Shown here in pieces: positions 1 to 6,716 of a stretch of DNA of 12,748 nucleotides. Below the pieces are notes generated by a model. That model made no database searches. It had not been told where the DNA came from and saw only the letters and a program-made list of their open reading frames with translations. The first letter of the stretch is position 1, and each line of letters begins with the position of its first letter. Both the position numbers and the translations under genes were made by a program. The stretch is from an uncultured Varibaculum sp. GTDB lineage: Bacteria; Actinomycetota; Actinomycetes; Actinomycetales; Actinomycetaceae. Location of the stretch: positions 1 to 12,748 of the forward strand of contig CAMYFZ010000053.1 of NCBI GenBank assembly GCA_947255165.1, given 5' to 3'.

Positions 1-41
1 TGAACCAGAATCAGCTGTGTTACCGATTACACCATACCCCA
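1..41 (-). tRNA. tRNA-Gln (anticodon CUG), 5' part, cut by window edge
   Basis: Read on the minus strand from position 41, this is the first 41 nucleotides of a tRNA. The acceptor 5' arm is TGGGGTA, followed by TG. A D-stem GTGT/ACAC encloses AATCGGTA, and the anticodon stem begins GCTGA. The loop is TTCTGGT, placing CTG at the anticodon position, which reads the Gln codon CAG. The 3' half lies outside the window. The gene is on the same strand as gltX and downstream of it. Many actinobacteria lack GlnRS and charge tRNA-Gln through GltX plus GatCAB, so this pairing is meaningful. Identity is very likely from the fit to the actinobacterial tRNA-Gln consensus; completeness cannot be judged. Confidence 0.9.
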
Positions 42-81
42 AGGGCTGCAAACCTCGGCTCGCGCCGGGCTGCAGTCATCT

Positions 82-111
82 ACTCTAACGCAGGCACTCA
101 GGCTGCTTCAA
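82..111 (-). promoter_or_regulatory. Candidate promoter for the tRNA-Gln gene
   Basis: On the minus strand there is a TTGAAG box (106-111) and a TAGAGT box (82-87) with an 18-nt spacer. Transcription would start around 75, giving a 5' leader of roughly 35 nt before the mature tRNA end at 41. The interval between the gltX stop (143) and the tRNA holds nothing else I recognise. Processing from a gltX read-through transcript is the alternative. Confidence 0.4.
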
Positions 112-142
112 ATAAATTCCTTGTGTCACTAATCACCTGATG

Positions 143-1675
143 TTAGGCCTGTTCCAGGTGGTTTTGTAGTTTACGCAGACGTTCGATGCTGGCCTTTTTA
201 CCCAAAATCCCGATGGAATCAAACACCGGGATCGATACGTTAGAACCGGTGATCGCCATAAATAGCGGCTGGAAAGCCACGCGGGGTTTGAGTCCCATTT
301 CTTCCACCATTACCTGGCTCATGGCCGCTTTAACTGCCTCCGGATCCCCAATGGTACCGGCCTCCCCTACTTCACCTTCTGGCAGACCGTCTACGACTTT
401 AGCCGCGGCCTCCAGCACCTGAGGAGCATTATCTTTGAGTTTGCGTAGCGGTTTTTCTTGATATTCCACCTGGTCATCAGCAATAAATAGGAATCCGAGC
501 AGGCTCTTGGCTTGGGAGAGCACCTGCATCCGGCTTTGGGCCAGCGGAGCTGCCTCCTCTAAAAGCTGTTTTTCCTTATCCGTTAAATCAGCTAGCTGCT
601 CGGCGCTTACGAATCCGCCGGCGTGTAGATAGGGAACGATCCGCTCAGTGAAATCGCCGGTTTCTAGCATCCGAATATGGTCAGCGTTAATCGCTAAGGC
701 CTTCTTGGAGTCGAAACGCGCCGGATTGGGGTTCACGTCCTCAATATCGAAAGCGGCAATCATTTCTTCTTTGCTAAATACATCTCTATCTGCAGATATA
801 GCCCAGCCTAGGAGGGCTAAATAGTTCACTAGCCCTTCGGGAATCATCCCATTTTCCCGGTGCAAAAGCAGATTTGATTCCGGGTCCCGCTTGGAAAGTT
901 TCTTGTTACCCTCCCCCATTACATAGGGCAGGTGCCCGAACTCGGGTACCCGATCCGCAATCCCTAACTCGATGAGGGCGCGATAAAGCACAATTTGGCG
1001 GGGGGTAGATGAAAGCAGGTCTTCCCCGCGCAACACATGAGTAATATGCATCAGGGCATCATCGACCGGGTTTACCAAGGTGTAGAGAGGATCGCCGCCG
1101 CCGCGCACAATCACATAGTCGGGAACGGAACCGGCCTGGAAAGTGATGTCTCCCCGCACCAGGTCATGGAAAGTAATATCTTCATCCGGCATCCGCATCC
1201 GCAGCACTGGCTGGCGGCCTTCAGCGCGGAAAGCAGCAATCTGTTCTTCCGTCAGGTTGCGGTCATAGCCGTCATATCCCAGATGCGGGTTACGACCGGC
1301 AGCTTTATGGCGGGCAGCGATTTCTTCGGGAGTGGAATAGGATTCGTAGGCGAATCCTCCGGCGAGCAGCTTATCTGCGACCTCTTTATAAATATCCATC
1401 CGTTCGCTTTGGCGATAGGGACCGTAGGGGCCGCCCTTGCCCACGCCCTCGTCCCAATCTAGTCCCAGCCAGCGCAAAGAATCTAGGATTTGCTCAAAGG
1501 ATTCTTCCGAGTCGCGTTTGGCGTCGGTGTCCTCGATCCGGAAAACAAAAGTTCCCCCCGTATGGCGAGCGTATGCCCAGTTAAACAGGCAGGTACGTAC
1601 CATTCCCACATGCGGGGTGCCAGTGGGTGAAGGGCAAAACCGCACCCGAATAGGGGAAGTAGCATCCGGATTCAT
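143..1675 (-). CDS. gltX: Glutamyl-tRNA synthetase
   Basis: This class I aminoacyl-tRNA synthetase ligates glutamate to tRNA in the cytoplasm. The product is 510 residues, normal for the bacterial family. The HIGH-type signature is [10 protein letters not shown] at residues 15-24. The KMSKS-type loop is KKLSKRD at 258-264. The anticodon-binding helical domain fills the C-terminal part. The insertion that carries zinc-binding cysteines in some GluRS enzymes reads ESYSTPEE here and has no cysteines, so this is a zinc-free form. I chose the ATG at 1673-1675 because AAGGAG (1685-1690) lies 9 nt upstream and the protein then starts just before the conserved FCPSPTG. An in-frame ATG at 1700-1702 would add nine residues and is the alternative. 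The tRNA-Gln gene lies immediately downstream on the same strand, which fits a non-discriminating enzyme that feeds GatCAB. That specificity is inferred from context, not seen in the residues. Confidence 0.97.
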   Translation of the reverse strand: MNPDATSPIRVRFCPSPTGTPHVGMVRTCLFNWAYARHTGGTFVFRIEDTDAKRDSEESFEQILDSLRWLGLDWDEGVGKGGPYGPYRQSERMDIYKEVADKLLAGGFAYESYSTPEEIAARHKAAGRNPHLGYDGYDRNLTEEQIAAFRAEGRQPVLRMRMPDEDITFHDLVRGDITFQAGSVPDYVIVRGGGDPLYTLVNPVDDALMHITHVLRGEDLLSSTPRQIVLYRALIELGIADRVPEFGHLPYVMGEGNKKLSKRDPESNLLLHRENGMIPEGLVNYLALLGWAISADRDVFSKEEMIAAFDIEDVNPNPARFDSKKALAINADHIRMLETGDFTERIVPYLHAGGFVSAEQLADLTDKEKQLLEEAAPLAQSRMQVLSQAKSLLGFLFIADDQVEYQEKPLRKLKDNAPQVLEAAAKVVDGLPEGEVGEAGTIGDPEAVKAAMSQVMVEEMGLKPRVAFQPLFMAITGSNVSIPVFDSIGILGKKASIERLRKLQNHLEQA

Positions 1676-1684
1676 ACCTAAAAT

Positions 1685-1690
1685 CTCCTT
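1685..1690 (-). promoter_or_regulatory. Shine-Dalgarno site deciding the gltX start
   Basis: AAGGAG on the minus strand sits 9 nt upstream of the ATG at 1673-1675. The upstream alternative ATG (1700-1702) has only a GGGG run 5 nt before it. A candidate -10 TAGAAT at 1715-1720 would start the transcript near 1708, leaving almost no leader for the longer form. Both points favour the shorter protein. Confidence 0.6.
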
Positions 1691-1714
1691 GCGTAAAATC
1701 ATTAGTTCCCCTTG

Positions 1715-1720
1715 ATTCTA
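1715..1720 (-). promoter_or_regulatory. Candidate -10 element of gltX
   Basis: TAGAAT on the minus strand, about 40 nt upstream of the preferred gltX start. The best -35-like match is weak: TCGAGA (1739-1744) at 18-nt spacing or TTCGAG (1740-1745) at 19-nt spacing. The element is assigned by position and -10 quality only. Confidence 0.35.
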
Positions 1721-1839
1721 CTTCGCTCCCCGCCTGATTCTCGAACCTGGAAGCATTACCGCGGCTAACCTGATTCCCGATACTTTTCCCGCAGCCTCTT
1801 GAGACCGTATTTATGCGCGCCCTAACTGCTCTGGGAGCG

Positions 1840-1845
1840 TAGAGT
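1840..1845 (+). promoter_or_regulatory. Candidate -10 for a leaderless transcript of the MalY-like gene
   Basis: TAGAGT ends 6 nt before the ATG at 1852, the distance expected if transcription starts on the A of the start codon. The nearest purine-rich stretch, GGGAG at 1833-1837, is 14 nt from the ATG and too far to be a good ribosome site. No convincing -35 box is seen. Confidence 0.35.
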
Positions 1846-1851
1846 GACGTT

Positions 1852-3036
1852 ATGCAAGATTTTGATCGTTTATCCCTGCAAGAACTACGACGACGAGGAT
1901 CTTTAAAATGGACAGGGAAGACGAGCGAGGGCGAGCCTTTATGGGGAGCCTGGGTTGCGGAAATGGATTTTGGAACCGCGCCTGCAGTTGCACGCTGCCT
2001 GCACCGCGCTATTGATGACGGTTTCTTTGGTTATATGCCGCCTGAACTGGCCAATGGTCTACGGGAAGAGACGCGGCGCTTTCTTGCTGATTCCTATGGC
2101 TGGCAGGTGAGCGCCGACGATGTTTTTATTTCCTCCGATGTGCTTTCGATTCTGCGTGCCCAAATCCAGCTGACAACTAAACCCGGACAGGCGGTGGTGG
2201 TACCTACTCCGGCTTATATGCCGTTTTTGACTATTCCCGCTCAGCAGGGGCGAGATTTAATCGAGGTTAAAAGTCGCTACCACCAGGGCAGGTGGGAGCT
2301 AGATTTTGAGGCACTCGAAAGCGCCCTCACTCAAGAAAAAGCTAAGCTGCTGGTACTTTGCAACCCTTGGAACCCGACCGGGCGGGTCCTCAGCGAAGCA
2401 GAGCTTCGAAAAGTGGGACAGCTGGCACTTGCCCATCAAGTAACAGTGTTTGCCGATGAAATCCATGCTCCCCTGGTGCTGACAGATAAGGCTCGCCATA
2501 TTCCGTTTGCCAGCCTAGATCCTGCTTTTGCCCAGATTACGGTTAGCGCGCACGCGGCATCTAAGGGCTGGAACCTGGCGGGACTTCATTGCGCACAAAT
2601 GATTTTGCCGCCCTCACCGCTACGTGATCTTTTTGAGCAGTCAGGGGTGACTACCCAACTAGCGATGGGCGCGACTCCGCTGGGAGCTTTGGCCGCTCGC
2701 GCCGCCTACCAAGAGGGAGGCGCTTGGCTGCAAGAAATCAAAGGCTATATTCGCGAAAATTTAGCTCGCTCCCGGGATTTGGCGCTACAGATTGCTCCCC
2801 GGCTGGAAATCCCGGAAGTGGAGGGCACCTACCTGTCGCTTTGGGACGCGAGTAGCTATTGCGAAAACCCGGTCAAGATTGCGGAGGAGAGAGCCCGAGT
2901 GGGGGTAAATGGGGGCGAGATTCTGGGTACCGGCTACCCCGGTCTGTTGCGACTTAACGCTGCTACCCCTCGCTACCTGTTCCTGGAAATGACCCGGCGC
3001 CTAGCTAGTGCGCTGCGGGAAGCAGAAAACGATTAG
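1852..3036 (+). CDS. MalY/PatB-type PLP-dependent aminotransferase / cystathionine beta-lyase
   Basis: A 394-residue fold-type I PLP enzyme of aminotransferase class I/II, usual length for the MalY/PatB branch. Members typically cleave the C-S bond of cystathionine or cysteine conjugates, giving homocysteine or a thiol plus pyruvate and ammonia. Visible hallmarks: AEMDFGTAPAV near residues 36-46 and FFGYMPPE at 58-65, both typical of this branch; NPWNPTGRV at 171-179 with the PLP-contacting Asn171; ADEIHAPLV at 201-209 with Asp202 for the pyridine nitrogen; the Schiff-base lysine Lys238 in ASKGWNLAGL; and the substrate-carboxylate arginine, probably Arg367 in LRLNAATPR. No helix-turn-helix is present, so this is not a MocR-type regulator. 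The gene lies alone on the plus strand between two minus-strand genes. A role in methionine/cysteine metabolism is the family default; a plain aminotransferase is possible. The start has no close Shine-Dalgarno sequence. Confidence 0.88.
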   Translation: MQDFDRLSLQELRRRGSLKWTGKTSEGEPLWGAWVAEMDFGTAPAVARCLHRAIDDGFFGYMPPELANGLREETRRFLADSYGWQVSADDVFISSDVLSILRAQIQLTTKPGQAVVVPTPAYMPFLTIPAQQGRDLIEVKSRYHQGRWELDFEALESALTQEKAKLLVLCNPWNPTGRVLSEAELRKVGQLALAHQVTVFADEIHAPLVLTDKARHIPFASLDPAFAQITVSAHAASKGWNLAGLHCAQMILPPSPLRDLFEQSGVTTQLAMGATPLGALAARAAYQEGGAWLQEIKGYIRENLARSRDLALQIAPRLEIPEVEGTYLSLWDASSYCENPVKIAEERARVGVNGGEILGTGYPGLLRLNAATPRYLFLEMTRRLASALREAEND

Positions 3037-3076
3037 TCGCGCTGCTTGCCGGAGGCGTTAACGGTCTAGCGGTTGG

Positions 3077-3109
3077 CGCTGCGTACGCGGTGCACGCGGC
3101 GGCGTTTTT
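3077..3109 (+). terminator. Probable rho-independent terminator after the MalY-like gene
   Basis: An 8-bp stem, CGCTGCGT (3077-3084) with ACGCGGCG (3094-3101, one G-U pair), has a 9-nt loop. It is followed by GCG and five T residues ending at 3109. It lies in the 76-bp gap between two convergent genes and suits the plus-strand gene that stops at 3036. On the minus strand no T-run follows the hairpin. Confidence 0.5.
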
Positions 3110-3112
3110 GGT

Positions 3113-3877
3113 TTAACGGTTCGCGCTAACCACCATATTTTCCATCTGCCCCACCCCAGTGATGGCGCTTTCTAGGCGCGCCCCGGGGCTTAGAGGTTGC
3201 GGCAGCTCGATTCCTCCTACGATCACTACGTCCCCCGGCAGCAAGGTCATCATGGAACTGACCTTCGCGAAAGCTTCGGCGGCTTTTAGCGGCAAGTCAG
3301 CACTGTTAGCGGAGGCAACCTCCTGCCCGGAAACGCTGGCGCTAATGGTGAGGCTATCGGGATCAAAATTGGGGTCCACCACAATCCAGGGCCCCACTAC
3401 TGCCGAAGTATCCCAAGCCTTTGCCTGAGCGAAACTGATTTCTTCGCTGCCGCTGGCGCAATCTACCCCGATAGTCCATCCGGCGATTACTGACTCCACC
3501 TGCTCGGGGGTCACGTTTTTACAAATAGTTTTGGCGACCGCCGCTAGTCCTACGAATACGCGCGCCTCGTCGCCGCCCCAAGTAGGAATCGCGATGGGAT
3601 CATCCGGGCCAATCACCGCAGTATTCGGTTTGATTGCCACCTGCGGCCACTGCTCTCCGCCCGCCGTTTTACCCGCCAGATTCGCGCAGCAGCTAACTGC
3701 CTTCGAGCGAGGAATAACCGGAGAGAGCAACCGCGCCTCCTCTAAGTTATAGAGCTGCCCGGAGGGTTCCGCCTTTTGGAATAGGGGGTCACCTTTGAGG
3801 GCTACTATCCGTTCACTTCCGTCCTCTAAAGCTCCGTAAATAGGGTGGGCATCAATCCGAAATCGCACAATCTTCAT
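3113..3877 (-). CDS. Fumarylacetoacetate hydrolase (FAH) superfamily protein with degenerate active site
   Basis: A 254-residue single-domain protein of the FAH/2-hydroxyhepta-2,4-diene-1,7-dioate isomerase/oxaloacetate decarboxylase superfamily. Matches to the fold include IKPNTAVIGPDDPIAIP (82-98), VVGPWIVVDPNFDPDSLTIS (160-179), LPGDVVIVGG (213-222) and a terminal GVGQMENMV. Members normally bind a divalent metal through a Glu-x-Glu pair and an Asp. Here the pair reads EAR (Glu104, Arg106) where the family has EAEL; Asp139 is kept. The usual NYxxHxxE catalytic segment reads NLAGKTAGGE, with Lys70 at the His position, and the usual TGTPxGVG loop is replaced. Catalysis may be lost or changed. 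The ATG at 3875-3877 was chosen because FAH homology begins there; the frame stays open upstream but only antisense to the next gene. As I recall, FAH genes sit beside gltX in Mycobacterium (Rv2993c-Rv2992c) and near it in Corynebacterium glutamicum. Here a MalY-like gene intervenes. Confidence 0.82.
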   Translation of the reverse strand: MKIVRFRIDAHPIYGALEDGSERIVALKGDPLFQKAEPSGQLYNLEEARLLSPVIPRSKAVSCCANLAGKTAGGEQWPQVAIKPNTAVIGPDDPIAIPTWGGDEARVFVGLAAVAKTICKNVTPEQVESVIAGWTIGVDCASGSEEISFAQAKAWDTSAVVGPWIVVDPNFDPDSLTISASVSGQEVASANSADLPLKAAEAFAKVSSMMTLLPGDVVIVGGIELPQPLSPGARLESAITGVGQMENMVVSANR

Positions 3878-3884
3878 AGAGCCA

Positions 3885-3890
3885 AGTCTA
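3885..3890 (-). promoter_or_regulatory. Candidate -10 for a leaderless FAH transcript
   Basis: TAGACT on the minus strand ends 7 nt before the ATG at 3877, so transcription would start at the start codon itself. The sequence just upstream of the ATG (TTGGCTCT) has no Shine-Dalgarno match; the nearest AAGGA is about 15 nt away. No clear -35 box is present. Confidence 0.35.
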
Positions 3891-3900
3891 GCGTCCTTGC

Positions 3901-3927
3901 TAGAGTAGGAAGGATGAGCAAAGGAGG
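3901..3927 (+). promoter_or_regulatory. Candidate -10 and ribosome-binding site of the SNF2 gene
   Basis: TAGAGT at 3901-3906 is a plausible -10, with transcription starting near 3913. AAGGAGG at 3921-3927 is a near-perfect Shine-Dalgarno sequence, 5 nt before the GTG at 3933-3935, and fixes that GTG as the start. The -35 region would overlap the divergent FAH start codon and shows no good match. Confidence 0.5.
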
Positions 3928-3932
3928 AACGC

Positions 3933-6605
3933 GTGAGTAGCAATGCCCCGGAACCGGCCTGGCGACGCCTGATTTCTGCGATGTTCACTTCCCCGCACCC
4001 CAAGATTGCTCCTGGTGCTGACCTGGGAATTTGCATTGAATTAGATGGTAGTTTCCATCCTTTGCGTCGAGAAGTTTCTGGCACTTGGACCCGCAATCGT
4101 GCCAGTTGGCGTGACCTTTGCCAAACTAAATGGGAGTCGGTTTCTGCCGGTTTAGATAGGGCGCAGCTGAGCCATTTACGGCAGGTGGCTCCCCTATTAG
4201 AAAAAGCTCCCCAGCGGCTATCTTCCGAGGAGGCCGCGCAGGTATCGCCTGCTATCCGCTCTTTGGCGCGCGCCGGATTTTCTTTTGTACTCGGCACCGA
4301 GCCCCTCACTCCGCTGCGTTTTTCTCCGATTCTGGCGCGCCCTTTCCTGGATATTTGCGCCCCGGGTGACGTGACGCTGCGCTTCGGGATTGATTTTTCT
4401 GCCGGTAAAGACCCTGCCCAGCGCACAGTAGCCGCTACCTGTGTGGCGGCCGGTTTAGAACTGGTGGCCAGCGAACAGCTGGAGTGTTTTGCTCTTTGGG
4501 ATGATCGTTTCGGGGCGCTTAACCGAGTGTTGGGGGCGAAACCGGTGCGGGTGCCACAAGCAGATTTAGCGGATTTCTTGTTGCAAGACTTTCCGAATCT
4601 CAGCGATAGTTTCCCGGTCTATTCTTTGGATGACAGTTTTGAGTTCCCTAAATATCGCTACCTGCTGGAAGTGGGAACTTCTCGGGCAGAGGATCTTTAC
4701 CGGATTCACTTGCGGGGTATGCGCGAACTCGGGGGTGAAAAGATTGAAACCAACGCCTTGCCAGTTCAGATTGCGCAGCTGAAAACCCAGGTGACGAAGT
4801 GGCTGCGCCGCCAAGAAGGGGTTTTCACCTTCGATAGTTTCCTTTCTTGTCCCGCTCACCGCATTAACCAATTGCTGGATGAGCTGGAAAACGCTTTTGA
4901 CAGACAGGATTTAGAAGTTAACCGCCACGGAATTCCCCGTTCATTTTCGCAAAGGGGCGGAGAGATCATCGTGGATTTATCCCCCAACACTTACGGCTGG
5001 TTTACCCCGAAAGTGCGCTTGCATTTAGATGACCGTGACTTTGGGGCCTTAGAGATTGCGCAGATTCGCGAGCGCGGTGGGCTAATCGATGCCGATACTT
5101 ACCTAAGCGAAGCAGATCTGGATCGGCTGACGCTGCTAATTGAGCGCGCTGGCCTTAATCGGCGCGGTATTCACCCGGCGATTATTGACCTTTCCCAGAT
5201 TTTGGAGGGCACGCAGGCGCAGGTTCGCGGCCTGGAAGCGTGGAAGTCACGCCAGCTAAAGTTGCCGCCGATAGCCCCGCCCCACACCGCTAAGCTGCGC
5301 GAATATCAACGCACGGGGGTGTCCTGGTTGCTGGCGCAACTATCTATTGGGCCCGGAGCAGTGCTTGCCGATGAAATGGGGCTGGGAAAAACTCTGCAGA
5401 TTCTAGCGGCGATTAAATCCCTATCCGCCGGCGATCCGGTGCTGGTAGTGGCGCCAACTTCCGTGATTAACGTTTGGGAGTCGCAAGCGCAACGTTTTTA
5501 TCCCGAGATGGAGGTGCGGGCGCTGCGTAGCGGCACCGATATCGAGGACGGTTTCCGCGGCGCAGATTTAGTGGTGACCTCTTACGGGTTGCTGCGGCGT
5601 CACTCCGAGACTTTTTTAAAGCCCCAGTGGCAGGGAGTGATTTGTGACGAGGCGCAGCTGGTGAAGAATCCGCGTACTCAAGCCTGGCGCGTTCTTAATG
5701 ATTTGGATCGAAGGTGGACGATTTGTGCTACCGGCACTCCCCTAGAGAATTCTTTAGCGGATTTGCATGCGATTTTATCTTTGGCACAACCGGGAACTTT
5801 GCTTTCGCGGGAGCAGTTTTCTGCCCTGCAGCTGCGCGGGATCGACCAGGTGCGCTCGCTGGTGGCTCCCTATATGTTGCGGCGCACTAAAGCTGAGGTA
5901 GCACCGGATTTGCCGCCGAAGATTGAACAGGTGTTGCGGGTTGATTTGGAGCCGGGGCATATTGCCGCATATCGCCAGCTAGAAGCCCAGGCGCGCCACC
6001 AGGTTAGCGGGTTGTTGCGCTCCGGGGACCGCATGTCGATATTGGCGGCACTGACGGCGCTGCGGCGAGCGAGCTTGGATTTGCGCCTAGTGGGAGGACG
6101 AGCGGGGATAACCAGCGCGAAAACTAACGCCCTGGTGGAACAGTTACAGGCGATACCCGGCCATAAAGCCCTGGTGTTTTCCCAGTTCACCTCCTATTTA
6201 AAGTTAATTAAAGAGGCTTTGGATGAGACGGGAATAAAAACTGCTTACCTGGATGGGTCTACCCGGCAGCGCGACCAGGTGGTTAAAGAGTTTTCGGAGG
6301 GAGACGCGCAAGCATTCCTGATTTCGCTGCGGGCAGGCGGCACCGGACTTACTTTGACCGCCGCCGACTATGTGTTTGTGATGGATCCGTGGTGGAATCC
6401 CGCGGTGGAAGAACAGGCAATCGACCGCGCCCACCGCATTGGGCAAGACCGTCCGGTTAATGTCTACCGCCTGGTGGCGAAGGGAACCATCGAAGAAAAA
6501 GTCTCCCAGTTGCAACAGCGGAAGCGCGACCTCTTCACTTCGGTAGTTAAATCTTCCGGTTCCCTAACCGAACTAGCCAGTTCCCTGCTTACGGATATTA
6601 ACTAG
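3933..6605 (+). CDS. SNF2-family (HepA/RapA-like superfamily 2) DEAD/DEAH-box ATPase
   Basis: An 890-residue nucleic-acid-dependent ATPase of the Swi2/Snf2 group. These motors translocate on double-stranded DNA and remodel protein-DNA complexes rather than unwinding strands. The C-terminal half holds the full motor: LREYQRTGVSWL at 455-466; Walker A DEMGLGKT at 480-487; VVAPTSVINVW at 505-515; Walker B DEAQ at 572-575; ATGTPLEN at 599-606; ALVFSQFTSYL at 746-756; RAGGTGLTLTAAD at 800-812; and arginine-finger motif EQAIDRAHRIGQ at 827-838. All look intact, so an active ATPase is expected. Residues 1-450 have no domain I can name. No CxCx(n)CxH SWIM zinc finger, common at the N-terminus of longer bacterial relatives, is visible. 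The GTG start is supported by AAGGAGG at 3921-3927. No methylase, nuclease or defence gene lies beside it in this window, so a housekeeping transcription or chromatin role is as likely as a defence one. Confidence 0.92.
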   Translation: MSSNAPEPAWRRLISAMFTSPHPKIAPGADLGICIELDGSFHPLRREVSGTWTRNRASWRDLCQTKWESVSAGLDRAQLSHLRQVAPLLEKAPQRLSSEEAAQVSPAIRSLARAGFSFVLGTEPLTPLRFSPILARPFLDICAPGDVTLRFGIDFSAGKDPAQRTVAATCVAAGLELVASEQLECFALWDDRFGALNRVLGAKPVRVPQADLADFLLQDFPNLSDSFPVYSLDDSFEFPKYRYLLEVGTSRAEDLYRIHLRGMRELGGEKIETNALPVQIAQLKTQVTKWLRRQEGVFTFDSFLSCPAHRINQLLDELENAFDRQDLEVNRHGIPRSFSQRGGEIIVDLSPNTYGWFTPKVRLHLDDRDFGALEIAQIRERGGLIDADTYLSEADLDRLTLLIERAGLNRRGIHPAIIDLSQILEGTQAQVRGLEAWKSRQLKLPPIAPPHTAKLREYQRTGVSWLLAQLSIGPGAVLADEMGLGKTLQILAAIKSLSAGDPVLVVAPTSVINVWESQAQRFYPEMEVRALRSGTDIEDGFRGADLVVTSYGLLRRHSETFLKPQWQGVICDEAQLVKNPRTQAWRVLNDLDRRWTICATGTPLENSLADLHAILSLAQPGTLLSREQFSALQLRGIDQVRSLVAPYMLRRTKAEVAPDLPPKIEQVLRVDLEPGHIAAYRQLEAQARHQVSGLLRSGDRMSILAALTALRRASLDLRLVGGRAGITSAKTNALVEQLQAIPGHKALVFSQFTSYLKLIKEALDETGIKTAYLDGSTRQRDQVVKEFSEGDAQAFLISLRAGGTGLTLTAADYVFVMDPWWNPAVEEQAIDRAHRIGQDRPVNVYRLVAKGTIEEKVSQLQQRKRDLFTSVVKSSGSLTELASSLLTDIN

Positions 6606-6619
6606 CAGGTCACCTTTTG

Positions 6620-6637
6620 GGGCTAATGCCCGTTTTT
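6620..6637 (+). terminator. Weak terminator candidate after the SNF2 gene
   Basis: GGGC (6620-6623), TAAT loop, GCCC (6628-6631), then G and five T residues (6633-6637). The 4-bp stem is short. The order stem then T-tract fits plus-strand transcription ending 15 nt after the stop codon. The larger hairpin at 6658-6696 may help stop the same transcript. Confidence 0.4.
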
Positions 6638-6657
6638 AGGGGGCGCTTAAAAATTGG

Positions 6658-6696
6658 AGTGAGCCGTTGCCCCCCCCAGAGGGGCAACGGCTCACT
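6658..6696 (-). terminator. Strong rho-independent terminator of the surface-protein gene
   Basis: Perfect 16-bp inverted repeat, AGTGAGCCGTTGCCCC (6658-6673) and GGGGCAACGGCTCACT (6681-6696), with a 7-nt loop. On the minus strand it is followed by CCAATTTTTAAG, the T-tract of an intrinsic terminator, about 20 nt after the surface-protein stop at 6717. On the plus strand the hairpin is followed by TGTCTC, a poor tract, so it mainly serves the minus-strand gene. Confidence 0.85.
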
Positions 6697-6716
6697 TGTC
6701 TCAACTAGATTGCGCT

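Noticed and set aside
134..160. Inverted repeat CACCTG...CAGGTG across the gltX stop, as a terminator
   Set aside because: The stem is only 6 bp with a 15-nt loop, and no T-tract follows on the minus strand.
3878..4426. In-frame 183-residue N-terminal extension of the FAH protein
   Set aside because: It runs antisense to the SNF2 coding sequence, is low-complexity in Arg/Ser, and FAH homology starts exactly at the ATG at 3877.
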